Source of the DNA: Legionellaceae bacterium
GTDB taxonomy: Bacteria > Pseudomonadota > Gammaproteobacteria > Legionellales > Legionellaceae
DNA: 10,682 nucleotides
Direction of reading: 5' to 3'
NCBI GenBank assembly: GCA_947504795.1
Contig: CANNJG010000051.1
Location: 1 to 10,682, forward strand
A program made the translations under genes and the position numbers. Below the pieces are notes generated by a model. That model had not been told where the DNA came from. It was given only the letters and a program-made list of their open reading frames with translations, and searched no databases. Shown in pieces: positions 1-6,171 of this stretch (within the stretch, counting starts at the first letter, position 1; each line of letters opens with the position of its first letter).

Positions 1-728
1 TATTAGGCATCGCTTTGACCGCGAGTTCTGCCGCGGCAGTCAATCATATTGTAGATCGCCATATTGATACGTTGATGGCGCGCACGCAACAACGACCGGT
101 GGCACAGGGTCGTATTGACGTATCTCAAGCTATTTGGTTTGCTGTATCGATGGGTGTTATTGGATTGGGGTTGTTGGGCGTGTTTGTCAATATCTTGACA
201 GCCTTTTTAACCTTTATCACCTTAATTGGCTACGCAGGAATTTATACCGGATATTTAAAACGCGCGACTCCCCAAAATATTGTGATTGGGGGATTAGCCG
301 GTGCTGCGCCACCGTTATTAGGGTGGACAGCCGTCACGAATCATTTAGATCCTCAAGCATTGTTATTGGTGCTTATTATCTTTACTTGGACCCCCCCACA
401 TTTTTGGGCTTTAGCGATTTATCGGTTCAAAGAATATCAGCAGGCAGATATTCCAATGCTACCGGTAACCCATGGTATTCGGTATACCAAGTTAAATGTG
501 TTATTGTATACCGTTTTATTGTTTTTAGTATCGTTACTGCCGTTTGTGGTAGGGATGAGTGGTTGGATCTATTTGTTAGGCGCTGGGTTGTTAGGGGCGC
601 GATTTATTTACTGGGCTATTGTATTATGGCGATGTGATAGCCCACAGATAGCTATGCGCACATTTCGATTTTCTATCGTCTATTTGCTGATGTTATTTGT
701 ATTATTGTTAGTAGACCATTACGTTTAA
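1..728 (+). CDS. cyoE: Protoheme IX farnesyltransferase (heme O synthase), 5'-truncated by the window edge
   Basis: This inner-membrane UbiA-family prenyltransferase adds a farnesyl group to protoheme IX to make heme O, the precursor of heme A for aa3-type oxidases. The gene is cut by the window edge. The frame is open from base 3 and shows 241 codons, where the family usually has about 290, so roughly 50 N-terminal residues are missing. The TTG at 15 is internal, not the start. The prenyl-diphosphate motif NxxxDxxxD is visible at fragment residues N14, D18 and D22. Further family signatures are the TPQNIVIGG loop and WTPPHFWALAIYRFKEY, followed by IPMLPVTHG. The second acidic site has Glu (KEY) where E. 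coli has KDY. Several hydrophobic helices follow, up to the TAA at 726. The Sco gene begins 8 bases later, matching the end of a cytochrome c oxidase (ctaA-ctaB-sco) operon; ctaB is the alternative name. Confidence 0.95.
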   Translation, partial: LGIALTASSAAAVNHIVDRHIDTLMARTQQRPVAQGRIDVSQAIWFAVSMGVIGLGLLGVFVNILTAFLTFITLIGYAGIYTGYLKRATPQNIVIGGLAGAAPPLLGWTAVTNHLDPQALLLVLIIFTWTPPHFWALAIYRFKEYQQADIPMLPVTHGIRYTKLNVLLYTVLLFLVSLLPFVVGMSGWIYLLGAGLLGARFIYWAIVLWRCDSPQIAMRTFRFSIVYLLMLFVLLLVDHYV

Positions 729-736
729 GAGAGGTC

Positions 737-1369
737 ATGATGATCAGGAAACGCCGCCCTGTAGTTTGGTTGATAGCCGCGCTAGTACTGATGGGTTTAG
801 GTGTCTTGGCAGAAACTTGGTATTCTAAAGCACCTACCCCGATGCCCTTGATTCAAGCGACAGCCCTCGAAATGCCGCGAGCATTACCGCCGTTCGATTT
901 AGTAGATACGAAGAATCAAGCGTTCAATCAGCAGCGTTTGCTAGGACACTGGACTTTTTTGTTTTTTGGATTTACCCACTGTGAATCAGTATGTCCGCTG
1001 ACGATGGCGGAACTAAGCGCCATGGCTAGAAAGATAGCGAATCAAAAAGCAGTACCACAACCGCAGGTGGTGATGATTACATTAGATCCGGATCGCGATG
1101 ATTCAGCACGTTTGATGCAATATGTCACGGGTTTTTACCCAGGTTTTCTGGGTGCGAGCGGCTCGTTAGAAGCGCTTCAGCCGTTGTTAAAAGATTTAGG
1201 GATTGCTCATGAGCGCATGGTTATCTCTCAGCACGTTTCACATTATACTATCGAGCATAGTGGTGCTGTGATGTTAATTAATCCCAAAGGAGAGTTAGTC
1301 GCGTTTTTTACGCCACCTCATCATGCTGCGGATCTCGCGCACGATTACAAGTTGTTAAGTAGTAAATAA
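737..1369 (+). CDS. SCO1/SenC/PrrC-family copper chaperone for cytochrome oxidase
   Basis: This is a membrane-anchored thioredoxin-fold protein that delivers copper to, or reduces, the CuA site of cytochrome c oxidase. It acts on the periplasmic side. The 210 residues begin with a basic start and one hydrophobic segment (about residues 9-25) that serves as an uncleaved anchor. The copper ligands are visible as C82-E-S-V-C86 within FGFTHCESVCPLTMAEL, and as H174 in the IEHSGAVMLINP block. The DPDRDD turn at about 117-122 is also typical. Two ATG codons lie in tandem at 737 and 740. The GAGAGG ribosome-binding sequence at 729-734 is only 2 bases from the first but 5 from the second, so translation may begin at 740. 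It directly follows cyoE and is probably cotranscribed with it. The family assignment is firm; I leave the symbol blank because naming varies (sco, senC, prrC). Confidence 0.93.
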   Translation: MMIRKRRPVVWLIAALVLMGLGVLAETWYSKAPTPMPLIQATALEMPRALPPFDLVDTKNQAFNQQRLLGHWTFLFFGFTHCESVCPLTMAELSAMARKIANQKAVPQPQVVMITLDPDRDDSARLMQYVTGFYPGFLGASGSLEALQPLLKDLGIAHERMVISQHVSHYTIEHSGAVMLINPKGELVAFFTPPHHAADLAHDYKLLSSK

Positions 1370-1383
1370 GGATACATAAATCT

Positions 1384-2292
1384 ATGGAAATTGCGATTCT
1401 AGCGACGAATCCGGACCTTTATTCTCACAAACGCTTGGTATCTGCAGGTGTTGAAGCCGGACATAATGTGAGCATTATTAATCCTCTGTTTTGTTATTTG
1501 AACGTGGCTGCATCCAATCCCACGGTTCATTATAAGGGGGGTATGCCTCTGGCTCATTTCGATGCAGTGATTCCGCGCATTGGTGCATCAAATACGTTTT
1601 ATGGTACGGCCGTATTACGCCACCTGGAAACCATGGGGATGTACACGGTTAATGAGTCTATAGCGATTGCACGCTCTCGAGATAAATTTCGCTCGTTACA
1701 ATTGTTAGCCAGAAAAGGGATCCCAATGCCGCTTACGGGGTTTGCGCAATCGCCGGATAATACCGAAGATTTGATCCGTATGGTTGGCGGCGCTCCTTTA
1801 GTGATCAAGCTATTGGAAGGCACACAAGGCAAAGGGGTTATTCTTGCGGACAGTCATCAGTCCGCAGTCAGTATTATTAATGCGTTTAAAGAAATGCGGG
1901 CTAATATTTTGGTGCAGGAATTTATTCAAGAATCCCGCGGTACCGATATTCGTTGTTTAGTGGTCGGCGATCGAGTGGTTGCGGCAATTAAACGTCAAGC
2001 GAAAGACGGTGAGTTTCGGGCGAATGTTCACCAGGGTGGTGTGGCTATGAAAGTGCAGTTAACCGCTGAAGAGCGCCGGCTTGCGGTGGCTTCTGCAAAA
2101 ACGATGGGATTGCGCGTCGCTGGTGTCGATATGGTGCGTTCTCATCAAGGTCCTTTAGTGCTAGAAATCAACTCATCGCCCGGATTGGAAGGTATTGAGT
2201 CCGCTACCGAAGTAGATATCGCGAAAAAGATTATTCGTTATACCGAAAAAAATGCCAAGCCAATGGGTGCCAACAAACGTTTTCAAGGATAA
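1384..2292 (+). CDS. rimK: ATP-grasp ligase RimK, ribosomal protein S6--L-glutamate ligase
   Basis: RimK is a cytoplasmic ATP-grasp enzyme that adds glutamate residues to the C-terminus of ribosomal protein S6; E. coli RimK can also make poly-glutamate. The 302-residue length matches the 300-residue E. coli enzyme, and the alignment from memory is nearly gap-free: HFDAVIPRIG at 58-67, an ESIAIARSRDK block at 91-101, the ATP-binding K142 with EGTQGKGV at 146-153, and VQEFI at 177-181. The Mg-binding residues D249, E261 and N263 are all present in AGVDM and LEINSSPGLEGIE, so the protein should be active. The AAGGA at 1368-1372 lies 11 bases before the ATG. The gene starts 14 bases after the Sco gene and ends 3 bases before msrBA, consistent with one transcript. 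The terminal residues after about 285 are not conserved. The exact acceptor substrate in this organism is inferred from the family. Confidence 0.95.
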   Translation: MEIAILATNPDLYSHKRLVSAGVEAGHNVSIINPLFCYLNVAASNPTVHYKGGMPLAHFDAVIPRIGASNTFYGTAVLRHLETMGMYTVNESIAIARSRDKFRSLQLLARKGIPMPLTGFAQSPDNTEDLIRMVGGAPLVIKLLEGTQGKGVILADSHQSAVSIINAFKEMRANILVQEFIQESRGTDIRCLVVGDRVVAAIKRQAKDGEFRANVHQGGVAMKVQLTAEERRLAVASAKTMGLRVAGVDMVRSHQGPLVLEINSSPGLEGIESATEVDIAKKIIRYTEKNAKPMGANKRFQG

Positions 2293-2295
2293 CGC

Positions 2296-3162
2296 ATGCT
2301 AACTTATACGGATAAAATTGCGTCACTCATCCCAACAGCGCATGACGTTATCTGCAATCAAGCCACCGAAGCGCCGTTTAGCAGCGAATATAATGATACA
2401 ACGGTCTCAGGAACTTATGTATGTCGGCGTTGTGGGTCAGCGTTGTTTCGTACGCCACAACAATTTAATGCGGGATGTGGTTGGCCGAGTTTTGATGGGT
2501 TTATTTCAAATACAGTGACGGAAGCTTTGGATTCCGATGGGCAACGGACTGAAATTCGATGTGCACGTTGTCAGGCTCATTTGGGGCACGTGTTTCGCGG
2601 AGAACGTTTCACAGCTACCAATCAACGCTACTGTGTAAACGCTTTATCCTTAGATTTTGTGACCGACCAATCCGTTATGTATACCGATGAAGCGATGGTT
2701 GCTGGGGGCTGTTTTTGGGGGGTCGAGTATTATTTTGGTCAAATTCCAGGCGTGTTGAAAGTAGAAGTAGGATATACCCACGGGGTTTTGGCCTCACCCA
2801 GTTATACCGATGTTTGCCGGGGGGATACCGGCCATTATGAAGCCGTACGCGTTGTTTTTGATACAGCTAAGGTGGCCTATCGCCAAGTCTTACAAGCGTT
2901 TTTTGAAATCCATGATCCTACGCAGAAAGACGGTCAAGGGGCGGATCGGGGTCTGCAATATCAGAGTGCTGTGTTTTATTATAATTTAGAACAGCTGGAC
3001 CAAGCTCAAGAGTTGATAGGGCGATTGGAGCGCAATGGCTTTGCAGTAGCAACTGTATTACACGAGGCCAGCGTATTTTGGAAGGCGGAATCAGAACATC
3101 AAGGGTATTACGCGCACCATCCAGCGGTTCCTTATTGTCATCGTAAGGTAAAACGGTTTTGA
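2296..3162 (+). CDS. Bifunctional peptide-methionine sulfoxide reductase, MsrB-MsrA fusion
   Basis: This protein repairs oxidised methionine in proteins. The N-terminal MsrB domain (about residues 5-122) reduces the R-sulfoxide and the C-terminal MsrA domain (about 132-285) reduces the S-sulfoxide. In MsrB, the structural zinc ligands C43-x-x-C46 and C89-x-x-C92 are present, the catalytic Cys is C113 in RYCVN, and C61 in AGCGWPSF sits where recycling cysteines occur. In MsrA, the catalytic GCFWG carries C139, with the GYTHG and GDTGHYEAV blocks following. C281 near the end, in HPAVPYCHRK, can serve for resolving. There is no signal peptide, so it acts in the cytoplasm. The B-then-A order is the one known as 'bifunctional MsrB/A'; Neisseria PilB has A before B. 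The ATG follows the rimK stop by 3 bases, and AAGGAT at 2285-2290 overlaps the rimK end, implying translational coupling. Confidence 0.95.
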   Translation: MLTYTDKIASLIPTAHDVICNQATEAPFSSEYNDTTVSGTYVCRRCGSALFRTPQQFNAGCGWPSFDGFISNTVTEALDSDGQRTEIRCARCQAHLGHVFRGERFTATNQRYCVNALSLDFVTDQSVMYTDEAMVAGGCFWGVEYYFGQIPGVLKVEVGYTHGVLASPSYTDVCRGDTGHYEAVRVVFDTAKVAYRQVLQAFFEIHDPTQKDGQGADRGLQYQSAVFYYNLEQLDQAQELIGRLERNGFAVATVLHEASVFWKAESEHQGYYAHHPAVPYCHRKVKRF

Positions 3163-3240
3163 GTAAGTTCTGTCGTCAATACGTCTAAAATTTGCACCCG
3201 TCGAGACGCGTTGTTAAAAACCCAATTCAAAATGGCGACT

Positions 3241-3480
3241 TTAGTGCTTACGATCGTTGTCTTTTCCGAGTAGCCAAGCGACACTGACTTCCAATTGATT
3301 GGCTAAAAATGCCAAGACCTCCTCGCTAGGTATTTCAATGCCGTTCAAGACAGCTTGTGCTTTGAATCTGGGTAATTCAATGAATTTTGAAAACGTTTCA
3401 ATACGTTCATCAATGCGTTGTGGCATGCCAATGTCATCCAATTCAGCATTTAATCGCTCTGCAAATATTCGATTTGACAC
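3241..3480 (-). CDS. Small XRE-like helix-turn-helix DNA-binding protein
   Basis: I read this as a lambda-repressor/Cro-like regulator of 79 residues. It begins RIFAERLNAELDDIGMP, then has two helices with SKFIELPRFKAQAVLNG (scaffold and recognition helices), and ends in EVLAFLANQLEVSVAWLLGK, the last helices of the XRE fold. Beyond that domain only a short charged tail (DNDRKH) remains, so it has no separate effector or dimerisation domain. I chose the GTG at 3480 because GGAGA (minus strand, 3486-3490) lies 5 bases upstream. An in-frame ATG at 3516 would add 12 residues (MDTALSRCRETI) that look unrelated to the fold and has no good ribosome-binding site. The gene is divergent from the membrane-protein gene at 3747 and shares a palindrome-rich control region with it. 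Inference: it regulates itself and probably that neighbour. Its DNA target is not known. Confidence 0.75.
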   Translation of the reverse strand: MSNRIFAERLNAELDDIGMPQRIDERIETFSKFIELPRFKAQAVLNGIEIPSEEVLAFLANQLEVSVAWLLGKDNDRKH

Positions 3481-3485
3481 GATGG

Positions 3486-3490
3486 TCTCC
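3486..3490 (-). promoter_or_regulatory. Ribosome-binding site that selects the GTG start of the HTH gene
   Basis: On the minus strand the bases read GGAGA, followed by CCATC and then GTG. A 5-base spacing and near-perfect complement to the 16S tail favour the GTG at 3480 over the in-frame ATG at 3516. Confidence 0.6.
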
Positions 3491-3622
3491 CTACACCTAG
3501 ACAACGCAGTATCCATCTAATCCGAAGCATCTCGATTAAACATATGAACGTTTATCACATTTTGACCGTCGATTATGATGGCTTCTGCTTTTTCTAGCTT
3601 AAAACGATTAACTCCTGTTATT

Positions 3623-3650
3623 TCTATAGCACACCGCTCATATTTGTCAA
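3623..3650 (-). promoter_or_regulatory. Sigma70-type promoter of the HTH gene
   Basis: On the minus strand a consensus TTGACA (-35, bases 3650-3645) is followed after 16 bases by TATAGA (-10, bases 3628-3623). Transcription would begin near 3616, giving a leader of about 136 bases before the GTG start. A 13-base odd palindrome, TATTTGTCAAATA (3641-3653), spans the -35 box, a good place for a repressor. The promoter reading is by eye. Confidence 0.6.
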
Positions 3651-3657
3651 ATATTTG
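3648..3657. promoter_or_regulatory. Candidate operator A: palindrome CAAATATTTG
   Basis: This perfect 10-base palindrome overlaps the -35 box of the minus-strand HTH promoter. Its core, CnAATATTnG, is shared with a second palindrome centred 53 bases away in the facing promoter. A binding site for the adjacent HTH protein is inferred, not shown. Confidence 0.35.
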
Positions 3658-3659
3658 AA

Positions 3660-3676
3660 TTTATTGAAACAATAAA
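3660..3676. repeat. Inverted repeat TTTATTG-AAA-CAATAAA between the divergent promoters
   Basis: Two perfect 7-base arms flank a 3-base spacer. The centre at 3668 falls between the two 10-base palindromes. It is AT-rich, so it could be a protein-binding site, an easily melted region or chance. Confidence 0.4.
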
Positions 3677-3689
3677 AATCATAAATTGA

Positions 3690-3718
3690 TTGATAATTGT
3701 CCAATATTGGTGTACGAT
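3690..3718 (+). promoter_or_regulatory. Sigma70-type promoter of the membrane-protein gene
   Basis: TTGATA (3690-3695), a 17-base spacer and TACGAT (3713-3718) form a good promoter. The expected start near 3725 leaves a leader of only about 22 bases, enough for the GAGGTGA ribosome-binding site at 3734-3740 ahead of the ATG at 3747. Confidence 0.6.
3701..3710. promoter_or_regulatory. Candidate operator B: palindrome CCAATATTGG
   Basis: This perfect 10-base palindrome lies wholly inside the -35/-10 spacer of the plus-strand promoter, where a bound protein would block RNA polymerase. It differs from operator A by one base in each half. Confidence 0.35.
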
Positions 3719-3746
3719 ATGATTATTCAATTCGAGGTGAACCCAC

Positions 3747-4715
3747 ATGCAGCACGCTAACTTAGTTATTCCTGGCGTTGATAACGATTCGAAATCGGAT
3801 CTATTATCGTTAATGAATGGATTTCAATCATTAACCGCAGACAGTTCGAGTTATGTAAGGGATATCCAAACAGAACACAACAATTTAATGATTATGCGCG
3901 CATTAGCGGCTAGGCTTGAAAGAAGATCAATACACGCAGAAACCTCCCCCGAAGCTTCGAATTATGATTCAGGACTATTGACACGCGTTTTTTATTTTTT
4001 CATCCTAAGCTATGGTTCCTTACAACGCGCGGTAGGTTCCTACTTATTTGGCTCGACCCTTTTTCTATTGATCCCTCATATTAATTCGATTGTATTGATG
4101 ACGCTATCGTCATTGTTTGTGGTGCTCGATAGTCTTTTCTTTTATGCATTTGATGTGTCCTTTTTAAAAAGTGCAATCAATATTGAAGATAAACCGACAG
4201 AGATTGGTTTGTTAAACCAAATCTATGTGGAACAAAGACAAGCCGTAAAAGCGATCAACCGGGCTTTGAGTCATGTAACATCGTTGCAGTTTGATTCCTC
4301 AGATCGCCAAGCGTATAGCAATTGCAAAAACATATTCAATCAGCATTTATTAGAAAAATTGAAGCGAATGGAGGAACCTGAGCTTAGCTGGCAGATGTTG
4401 TGTTTAGAATATGCCGTCATTGCATTTGGCGCGTTTTCTAGCATAACGGATAGTTATTTTGTATTTTCGTTGTTGCATCTTTCCTTTTTTTCGCCTCTAG
4501 GGGCTATGTTAGCGATCGGTTTTATCTTATCCGGATTAGCATTATATTACGTAATGGGCGTTAAAAGTCTCAATAAATTCATTAATCCTGATTTGGAAAG
4601 TTTTCAAACGCTTAAGGGAAAACTTTCCAAATTTAAAGCAGAGTTTATCCCTGACGGCGACCAATGCACGGGGTTGCCCACGCCGTTGGGGAGACAACGC
4701 GCGTATACTTGTTAG
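3747..4715 (+). CDS. Unrecognised four-helix membrane protein
   Basis: I do not recognise this 322-residue protein. It has no cleavable signal peptide: the first 75 residues are soluble, with many Ser, Asn and charged residues and a helical stretch at about 40-62. Two hydrophobic hairpins follow. The first spans about 81-110 and 112-138, the second about 216-243 and 249-273. They are separated by a charged, probably cytoplasmic helical region (about 140-212). The tail from 275 is Lys-rich, then Gly/Pro-containing, and ends in Cys. The start is well supported by GAGGTGA 6 bases before the ATG and by its own promoter. It stands alone on its transcript, opposite an HTH regulator with which it shares operator-like palindromes. 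A soluble head plus paired hydrophobic hairpins occurs in many secreted effectors of Legionellales, but also in ordinary inner-membrane proteins. I see no motif that settles the question. Confidence 0.85.
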   Translation: MQHANLVIPGVDNDSKSDLLSLMNGFQSLTADSSSYVRDIQTEHNNLMIMRALAARLERRSIHAETSPEASNYDSGLLTRVFYFFILSYGSLQRAVGSYLFGSTLFLLIPHINSIVLMTLSSLFVVLDSLFFYAFDVSFLKSAINIEDKPTEIGLLNQIYVEQRQAVKAINRALSHVTSLQFDSSDRQAYSNCKNIFNQHLLEKLKRMEEPELSWQMLCLEYAVIAFGAFSSITDSYFVFSLLHLSFFSPLGAMLAIGFILSGLALYYVMGVKSLNKFINPDLESFQTLKGKLSKFKAEFIPDGDQCTGLPTPLGRQRAYTC

Positions 4716-4856
4716 ACAGTTCTGACGCGCTGCTCCGATAAAATTGAGATATTTCTTACAAGAGATTCAGTTAATATCTAGGTGACTATAAAATCGTCAT
4801 GCTTTATATTTATTAAATAGTGCATAAAAATCAGGGATGACAAGCTTGCACAAGGA

Positions 4857-4877
4857 AAAGAACTAGGATGGTTCTTT
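4857..4877. repeat. Hairpin AAAGAAC / GTTCTTT with 7-base loop
   Basis: Two perfect 7-base arms flank TAGGATG. It sits 14 bases before the long palindrome, so both would be in the same RNA if transcription continues past the membrane-protein gene. No T-run follows, so it is not a standard terminator. Confidence 0.45.
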
Positions 4878-4891
4878 CAAGACAGGATGTT

Positions 4892-4923
4892 TAAGGTAAC
4901 GTAAAATCTTTTACGTTACCTTA
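4892..4923. repeat. Perfect 15-bp inverted repeat with 2-base centre
   Basis: The left arm TAAGGTAACGTAAAA (4892-4906) and the right arm TTTTACGTTACCTTA (4909-4923) are exact complements around TC. In RNA of either strand this is a long, nearly loopless hairpin. The T-run lies inside the stem beside the loop, not after it, so an intrinsic terminator is not the obvious reading. It may be a protein-binding site, a processing signal between the convergent membrane-protein and tRNA-Lys transcripts, or the trace of a mobile element. Confidence 0.7.
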
Positions 4924-4983
4924 TCCGACCCTACTGCGATATACGAATTTTTATTATCTGAATTCTAATTCTGCGACTCTAGA

Positions 4984-4999
4984 AAAAGCCTCAAGGGCT
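4984..4999 (-). terminator. Weak intrinsic terminator downstream of tRNA-Lys
   Basis: On the minus strand AGCC-CTTGA-GGCT forms a 4-bp GC-rich stem whose last bases run into TTTTT. It lies about 54 bases beyond the tRNA 3' end, a suitable place to end that transcript. The stem is short. Confidence 0.4.
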
Positions 5000-5052
5000 A
5001 TACGACATTGAGAAAGACTTCAGAGAGTGAACACTCATGTATGTTTTTGAAA

Positions 5053-5128
5053 TGGTGGGCCGTGTAAGAATCGAACTTACGACACAAAGGTTAAAAGCCT
5101 TCTGCTCTACCGACTGAGCTAACGGCCC
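5053..5128 (-). tRNA. tRNA-Lys (anticodon UUU)
   Basis: The 76-base minus-strand gene folds into a full cloverleaf. The acceptor arm is GGGCCGT pairing with ACGGCCC, and the D arm is GCTC/GAGC. The anticodon stem GAAGG/CCTTT includes one G-U pair at its base, and the anticodon loop CTTTTAA has TTT at positions 34-36. The T arm is GTAAG/CTTAC around TTCGATT. The discriminator is A73, and the CCA end is encoded in the DNA. It reads AAA and AAG codons by the usual wobble. It stands alone here with its own promoter upstream on the minus strand. The fold was checked base by base by eye. Confidence 0.97.
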
Positions 5129-5144
5129 GCTTAGTCAATCCTCT

Positions 5145-5174
5145 ATTATATCTAAAGATACACGCATTTGTCGA
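5145..5174 (-). promoter_or_regulatory. Promoter of tRNA-Lys
   Basis: On the minus strand TCGACA (-35, bases 5174-5169) and a perfect TATAAT (-10, bases 5150-5145) are 18 bases apart. The expected start is about 10 bases before the mature tRNA 5' end at 5128. Confidence 0.65.
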
Positions 5175-5204
5175 ATTTTTTATCCATGAACTTGGCTTGT
5201 TTCA

Positions 5205-5234
5205 TTGTATGCCTACGCATATTTGACTTATAAT
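5205..5234 (+). promoter_or_regulatory. Promoter of the HIT-folE-CDF-ZIP unit
   Basis: A perfect TATAAT at 5229-5234 lies 22 bases before the HIT start codon. The -35 is weaker: TTGTAT at 5205-5210 gives an 18-base spacer. Transcription from about 5241 leaves a very short leader with GGATGA just before the ATG. The -10 is convincing, the -35 less so. Confidence 0.5.
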
Positions 5235-5256
5235 GCTGTATTTTTATGGATGAACC

Positions 5257-5598
5257 ATGGATTGCTTGTTTTGTAACATTGTGCACGGGGTGTTGCCTGC
5301 TGATGTGGTGTATGACGCTGATGATATGATGGCGTTTCGTGATAATTCACCGCAGGCGCCGACGCATATTTTAATTATCCCTAAGCTGCATATTGCGACC
5401 ATCAACGATGTGGACCCTCAGCATGCATTGTTAGTAGGTCGGATGGTTCTTGTTGCGCAGCAATTGGCTGCAGAAAATCAATGTCATCAATCGGGATATC
5501 GGTTGGTATTTAACGTCAATCAACATGCAGGGCAGGCTGTCTTCCATATTCATTTGCACCTATTAGGCGGTCGCCAGATGACTTGGCCGCCGGGTTGA
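5257..5598 (+). CDS. HIT-family (HinT-like) purine nucleotide phosphoramidase
   Basis: This is a 113-residue single-domain histidine-triad protein of the HinT branch, which hydrolyses AMP-linked phosphoramidates such as adenosine monophosphoramidate in the cytoplasm as a homodimer. The signature HxHxHxx is seen at H97-I-H99-L-H101-L-L, with the upstream HILIIPKLHI at 37-46 and the N-terminal CLFCNIV typical of the branch. The length matches E. coli HinT (119 residues). Several ATGs precede this start, but only the one at 5257 is in frame with the conserved protein. The GGATGA ribosome-binding sequence is close to it. It is first in the run with folE, whose ATG is 25 bases beyond the stop. The exact cellular substrate of HinT proteins remains unclear, so I give no gene symbol. 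Confidence 0.92.
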   Translation: MDCLFCNIVHGVLPADVVYDADDMMAFRDNSPQAPTHILIIPKLHIATINDVDPQHALLVGRMVLVAQQLAAENQCHQSGYRLVFNVNQHAGQAVFHIHLHLLGGRQMTWPPG

Positions 5599-5623
5599 GT
5601 CGCCTGTTTTAAGAGGAAGAATT

Positions 5624-6163
5624 ATGCAACACTCATTTGAACAGATTTTACAGGAAATTGGAGAAGATCCGACGCGAGAAGGATTAGTGGATACCCCTAA
5701 GCGTGCCGCTAAAGCACTACAGTATTTAACTAAAGGCTATCAAGAAAGCTTGGATGATATTATCAATCAGGCTTTATTTGAATCGGATATGAGCGAGATG
5801 GTCATTGTTAAAAATATCGAAATGTATTCTTTATGTGAGCATCACTTATTACCTTTTTTTGGATCCTGTCATATAGGCTATTTACCCAATGGCAAGGTAT
5901 TGGGATTGTCTAAAGTAGCTCGTATTGTTGATTTTTACGCGCGGCGTTTACAAATCCAAGAGCGATTGACCGTTGAAATTGCACAGTGTATTGAGTCGAT
6001 CACAGGTGCTCGAGGTGTTGCTGTTGTTATGGAAGCAAAACATTTATGTATGATGATGCGTGGGGTTAAAAAACAAAATTCCTCCATGACAACCTCGGTT
6101 ATGCTCGGTGAAATGCGCGATAATCCGAGCAGTCGTTTAGAATTTCTAAAATTAATTGAATAG
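5624..6163 (+). CDS. folE: GTP cyclohydrolase I (type IA)
   Basis: FolE converts GTP to 7,8-dihydroneopterin triphosphate and formate, the first step towards folate and other pterins, in the cytoplasm as a homodecamer. The 179 residues match the short bacterial form; E. coli has 222, with extra N-terminal residues. Visible marks are EDPTREGLVDTPKRAAKA at 14-31, the catalytic and zinc-binding CEHHLLPFFG (C71, H73, H74), the GLSKVARIVDFYARRLQIQE block at 94-113, and EAKHLCMMMRGV with H140 and C142. The zinc ligands C71, H74 and C142 are intact, so this is the zinc-dependent FolE and not the metal-flexible FolE2. AGAGGAAG precedes the ATG with good spacing. The next gene, a CDF metal exporter, starts 8 bases after the TAG. 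A zinc enzyme beside two metal transporters suggests a shared metal link, which is inferred. Confidence 0.96.
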   Translation: MQHSFEQILQEIGEDPTREGLVDTPKRAAKALQYLTKGYQESLDDIINQALFESDMSEMVIVKNIEMYSLCEHHLLPFFGSCHIGYLPNGKVLGLSKVARIVDFYARRLQIQERLTVEIAQCIESITGARGVAVVMEAKHLCMMMRGVKKQNSSMTTSVMLGEMRDNPSSRLEFLKLIE

Positions 6164-6171
6164 GTCCTCTT

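Larger units (their letters stand above)
4716..5052. other. Intergenic region without a gene, rich in hairpins
   Basis: About 337 bases separate the membrane-protein stop from the tRNA-Lys gene. I find no open frame longer than about 10 codons with a ribosome-binding site. The stretch holds a 7-bp-arm hairpin (4857-4877), a perfect 15-bp inverted repeat (4892-4923), a weak minus-strand terminator (4984-4999) and a short GAGTG/CACTC hairpin in the tRNA trailer (5025-5036). No convincing terminator with a T-run directly follows the upstream gene. Confidence 0.6.

Noticed and set aside
1599..1832. Open frame on the minus strand inside rimK
   Set aside because: It lies antisense to a strongly conserved ATP-grasp gene, with no ribosome-binding site or recognisable protein text. 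The same holds for frames inside cyoE, folE, the ZIP gene and the plus-strand frame opposite the HTH gene.
3163..3240. CGTCT...AGACG pair in the convergent gap between msrBA and the HTH gene, considered as a bidirectional terminator
   Set aside because: Only five bases pair across a 17-base loop, and no T-run follows on either strand.
3533..3610. Three CGATTA hexamers at 3533, 3570 and 3605, considered as operator direct repeats
   Set aside because: The spacings are 37 and 35 bases, not clearly phased, flanking bases are not shared, and a hexamer is too short to trust in AT-rich DNA.
4699..4730. Inverted repeat GCGCGT...ACGCGC around the stop of the membrane-protein gene, considered as its terminator
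   Set aside because: Six-base arms are split by a 20-base loop with no T-run after them, and one arm is inside the coding region.
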